Positions 5,033-6,959 of a stretch of 6,959 nt of DNA are shown here, one piece after another. Positions within the stretch are counted from its first letter, which is position 1, and every line of letters starts with the position of its first letter. The notes beneath the pieces were generated by a model, which saw only the letters and a program-made list of their open reading frames with translations, did no database searches and had not been told where the DNA came from. Source of the stretch: Legionellales bacterium UBA4722 (GTDB lineage: Bacteria; Pseudomonadota; Gammaproteobacteria; DSM-16500). The position numbers and the translations under genes are program-made. The DNA lies in the NCBI GenBank assembly GCA_002404295.1, contig DHJK01000125.1, forward strand, positions 15,818 through 22,776. Direction: 5' to 3'.

Positions 5033-6826
5033 TTACTTCTTATCCACCTTCAATATCGCCAAAAACGCCTCCTGCGGAATCTCCACATTACCCACCTGCT
5101 TCATCCGCTTCTTCCCTTCCTTCTGCTTCTCCAACAACTTCCGTTTCCGCGACACATCACCCCCATAACACTTCGCCGTCACATTCTTCCGCAACGCCTT
5201 CACCGTCGTCCGCGCAATAACATGCGCACCGATCGTCGCCTGAATCGCTACATCATACATCTGCCTAGGCACTAATTCCTGCATTTTTTCCGTCAACTGC
5301 CGCCCCTTAGAGTGCGATTGATCCCGATGCACAATAAACGCCAGCGCATCCAGCTTATCGCCATTAATCAGCAAATCAAGCTTCACCAAATCAGCTGCTT
5401 GAAAATAAGAAAAGCTATAATCTAATGAGGCATAACCACGGCTCACCGATTTTAACCGATCAAAAAAATCTAAAACAACCTCATTCATCGGTATTTCATA
5501 AGTCAACGAAACTTGATTACCCAAATACAACATATTTTTTTGAATGCCTCGTTTTTCAATACATAAACTTATAACATTCCCCAAATATTGCTGAGGCACT
5601 AAAATATTCGCTTTCACTATAGGTTCACGTATTTCAGCCAACAAATTGGGCGCAGGTAATTTTGCTGGATTATCTATCGATAATACTTCCCCTTTAGTGG
5701 TCAATACTTCATACACCACCGTCGGAGCCGTCGTTATCAAATTTAAATTGTATTCCCGCTCAAGCCGTTCCTGCACAATTTCCATATGCAACATGCCAAG
5801 AAAACCACAGCGAAAACCAAACCCTAACGCTTCGGATGATTCCGGTTCAAAAAATAAAGCCGCATCATTTAAACGCAGTTTTGACAGCGCTTCTCGAAAA
5901 GCAGGGAAATCATCCGCACTCACAGGAAATAATCCCGCATAAACCTGCGGCTTCAATTGTTTAAACCCAGGCAAGGGCTCGGTAGCCGATTTAGTTGCAT
6001 GAGTAATAGTATCACCCACCGGTGCACCATCAATTTCTTTGATACCCGCGACCACATACCCTACTTCACCCGCACGCAAGATGCCCGTAGGTTCTCGCTT
6101 TGGGGTAAATATGCCAATACCCATGACCTCATGATTTCGGCCAATAGACATTAACTTCATCTTCTCACCGACTTTCAGCGTTCCGTTCTTAACACGCACT
6201 AACGACACAACACCCAAATAACTGTCAAACCAAGAGTCAATAATAAGTGCTTGTAAGGGTGCTTCTGGATCACCGGTGGGTGCTGGAATATCAGTGATGA
6301 TTTTTTCCAACATGTCTTCAATACCAATCCCTTGCTTGGCACTGACACGCAACGCATCTTGCGCACCTAAACCAATAATTTCTTCAATCTCATGTATCAC
6401 ACGCAGAGGATCAGACTGAGGTAAATCAATTTTATTAAGAACAGGAATCACTTCCAAGCCCTGCTCTAGCGCCGTATAACAAACCGCCACTGTCTGTGCT
6501 TCAACCCCCTGTCCTGCATCCACAACCAACAAAGCACCCTCACAGGCCGCAAGCGAGCGTGATACTTCATAAGAAAAATCTACATGCCCGGGCGTATCAA
6601 TAAAGTTCAGCTGATAAGATTGACCATCCCGCGCCTTATAATTCAAAGTCACACTATGTGCTTTAATAGTAATGCCACGCTCGCGCTCTAAATCCATAGA
6701 GTCCAGCACTTGTTCTGCCATTTCACGTGCTTGCAACCCACCACAAATTTGAATCAGCCGGTCAGCAAGCGTCGATTTACCATGGTCGATATGGGCAATG
6801 ATGGAAAAGTTACGAATATGTTGCAT
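5033..6826 (-). CDS. lepA: Elongation factor 4 (LepA)
   Basis: Ribosome-dependent translational GTPase, linked to back-translocation and to 30S biogenesis. The 597 residues match the family (E. coli 599) end to end. G domain: AHIDHGKST (11-19), switch segment with RERGITIKA (48-56), DTPGH (77-81) with catalytic His81, NKID (131-134) and SAK (162-164). EF-G-like domains follow, then the LepA-specific C-terminal domain with the conserved KCYGGDVSRKRKLLEKQKEG stretch and a lysine-rich tail. No key residue is missing. The ATG at 6826 gives MQHIRNFSIIAHIDHGK, the normal N-terminus, although no strong Shine-Dalgarno is visible upstream. It is the first gene of the cluster in this window, and the long hairpin separates it from lepB. 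Confidence 0.98.
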   Translation of the reverse strand: MQHIRNFSIIAHIDHGKSTLADRLIQICGGLQAREMAEQVLDSMDLERERGITIKAHSVTLNYKARDGQSYQLNFIDTPGHVDFSYEVSRSLAACEGALLVVDAGQGVEAQTVAVCYTALEQGLEVIPVLNKIDLPQSDPLRVIHEIEEIIGLGAQDALRVSAKQGIGIEDMLEKIITDIPAPTGDPEAPLQALIIDSWFDSYLGVVSLVRVKNGTLKVGEKMKLMSIGRNHEVMGIGIFTPKREPTGILRAGEVGYVVAGIKEIDGAPVGDTITHATKSATEPLPGFKQLKPQVYAGLFPVSADDFPAFREALSKLRLNDAALFFEPESSEALGFGFRCGFLGMLHMEIVQERLEREYNLNLITTAPTVVYEVLTTKGEVLSIDNPAKLPAPNLLAEIREPIVKANILVPQQYLGNVISLCIEKRGIQKNMLYLGNQVSLTYEIPMNEVVLDFFDRLKSVSRGYASLDYSFSYFQAADLVKLDLLINGDKLDALAFIVHRDQSHSKGRQLTEKMQELVPRQMYDVAIQATIGAHVIARTTVKALRKNVTAKCYGGDVSRKRKLLEKQKEGKKRMKQVGNVEIPQEAFLAILKVDKK

Positions 6827-6959
6827 AGATTATTTAACTACCCATAAAAACAGGGAATGTTAACGTATTTTTGGTGGTATTGCGAGGATAGGAGCCCAAA
6901 ACAAACCACAACCACTCGTGAACGTGCCCGCGCGCGAGCCCCATAGGCGTCAAGCTAAG
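6827..6959 (-). other. lepA upstream region with an open frame entering from the edge
   Basis: No gene is assigned to this 133-base stretch. On the minus strand one frame stays open from the window edge through 41 codons to a TAA at 6836-6834, 7 bases before the lepA ATG. An internal ATG at 6944 would give a 36-residue peptide (MGLARGHVHEWLWF...) but has no ribosome site. The frame could be the end of an upstream gene, a short leader ORF, or chance. The GC-rich part (6916-6942) contains GTGCCCG, as in the lepA/lepB inverted repeat, so it may be repeat sequence instead. No convincing promoter pair was found. Confidence 0.3.

Noticed and set aside
4943..5036. Inverted repeat as intrinsic terminator of lepA
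   Set aside because: The T-run lies on the plus-strand side; in the direction of lepA transcription the stem is followed by AGAGCTG. No plus-strand gene would use it.

Overview
This window looks like a chromosomal piece of a moderately AT-rich gammaproteobacterium. The gene order lepA-lepB-rnc-era, on one strand with tight overlaps, is the classic gammaproteobacterial arrangement. The protein sequences read closest, from memory, to Legionellales-type organisms (Legionella/Coxiella relatives); that placement is an impression, not a search result. All six supported genes lie on the minus strand, so transcription runs from the right edge of the window to the left.

Right part (6959 to about 2566): a short, poorly explained stretch is followed by lepA (elongation factor 4). 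Next comes a 138-base gap filled mostly by a striking 37-bp near-perfect inverted repeat. Then follow lepB (signal peptidase I), rnc (RNase III) and era (the 30S-assembly GTPase). The lepB/rnc and rnc/era junctions are both ATGA overlaps of 4 bases, so the three genes are probably translationally coupled. RNase III carries a Cys where the family has a metal-binding Asp.

Left part (2565 to 1): where recO would usually follow era there is a 140-base gap. It holds palindromic repeat-like sequence and a candidate promoter. After it come two genes 2 bases apart: a REC-GGDEF-EAL response regulator, and a small two-TM membrane protein ending in a histidine-kinase-like H-box but lacking an ATPase domain. 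Key residues are altered in the REC, GGDEF and EAL domains alike, and the putative kinase has no catalytic domain, yet both frames are intact. This points to a non-enzymatic c-di-GMP or phosphotransfer module, perhaps a receptor or scaffold, and it is the most unusual part of the window. A second palindromic repeat follows at the left edge.

No tRNA, rRNA, CRISPR array or transposase gene was seen. No gene-free stretch exceeds 140 bases.
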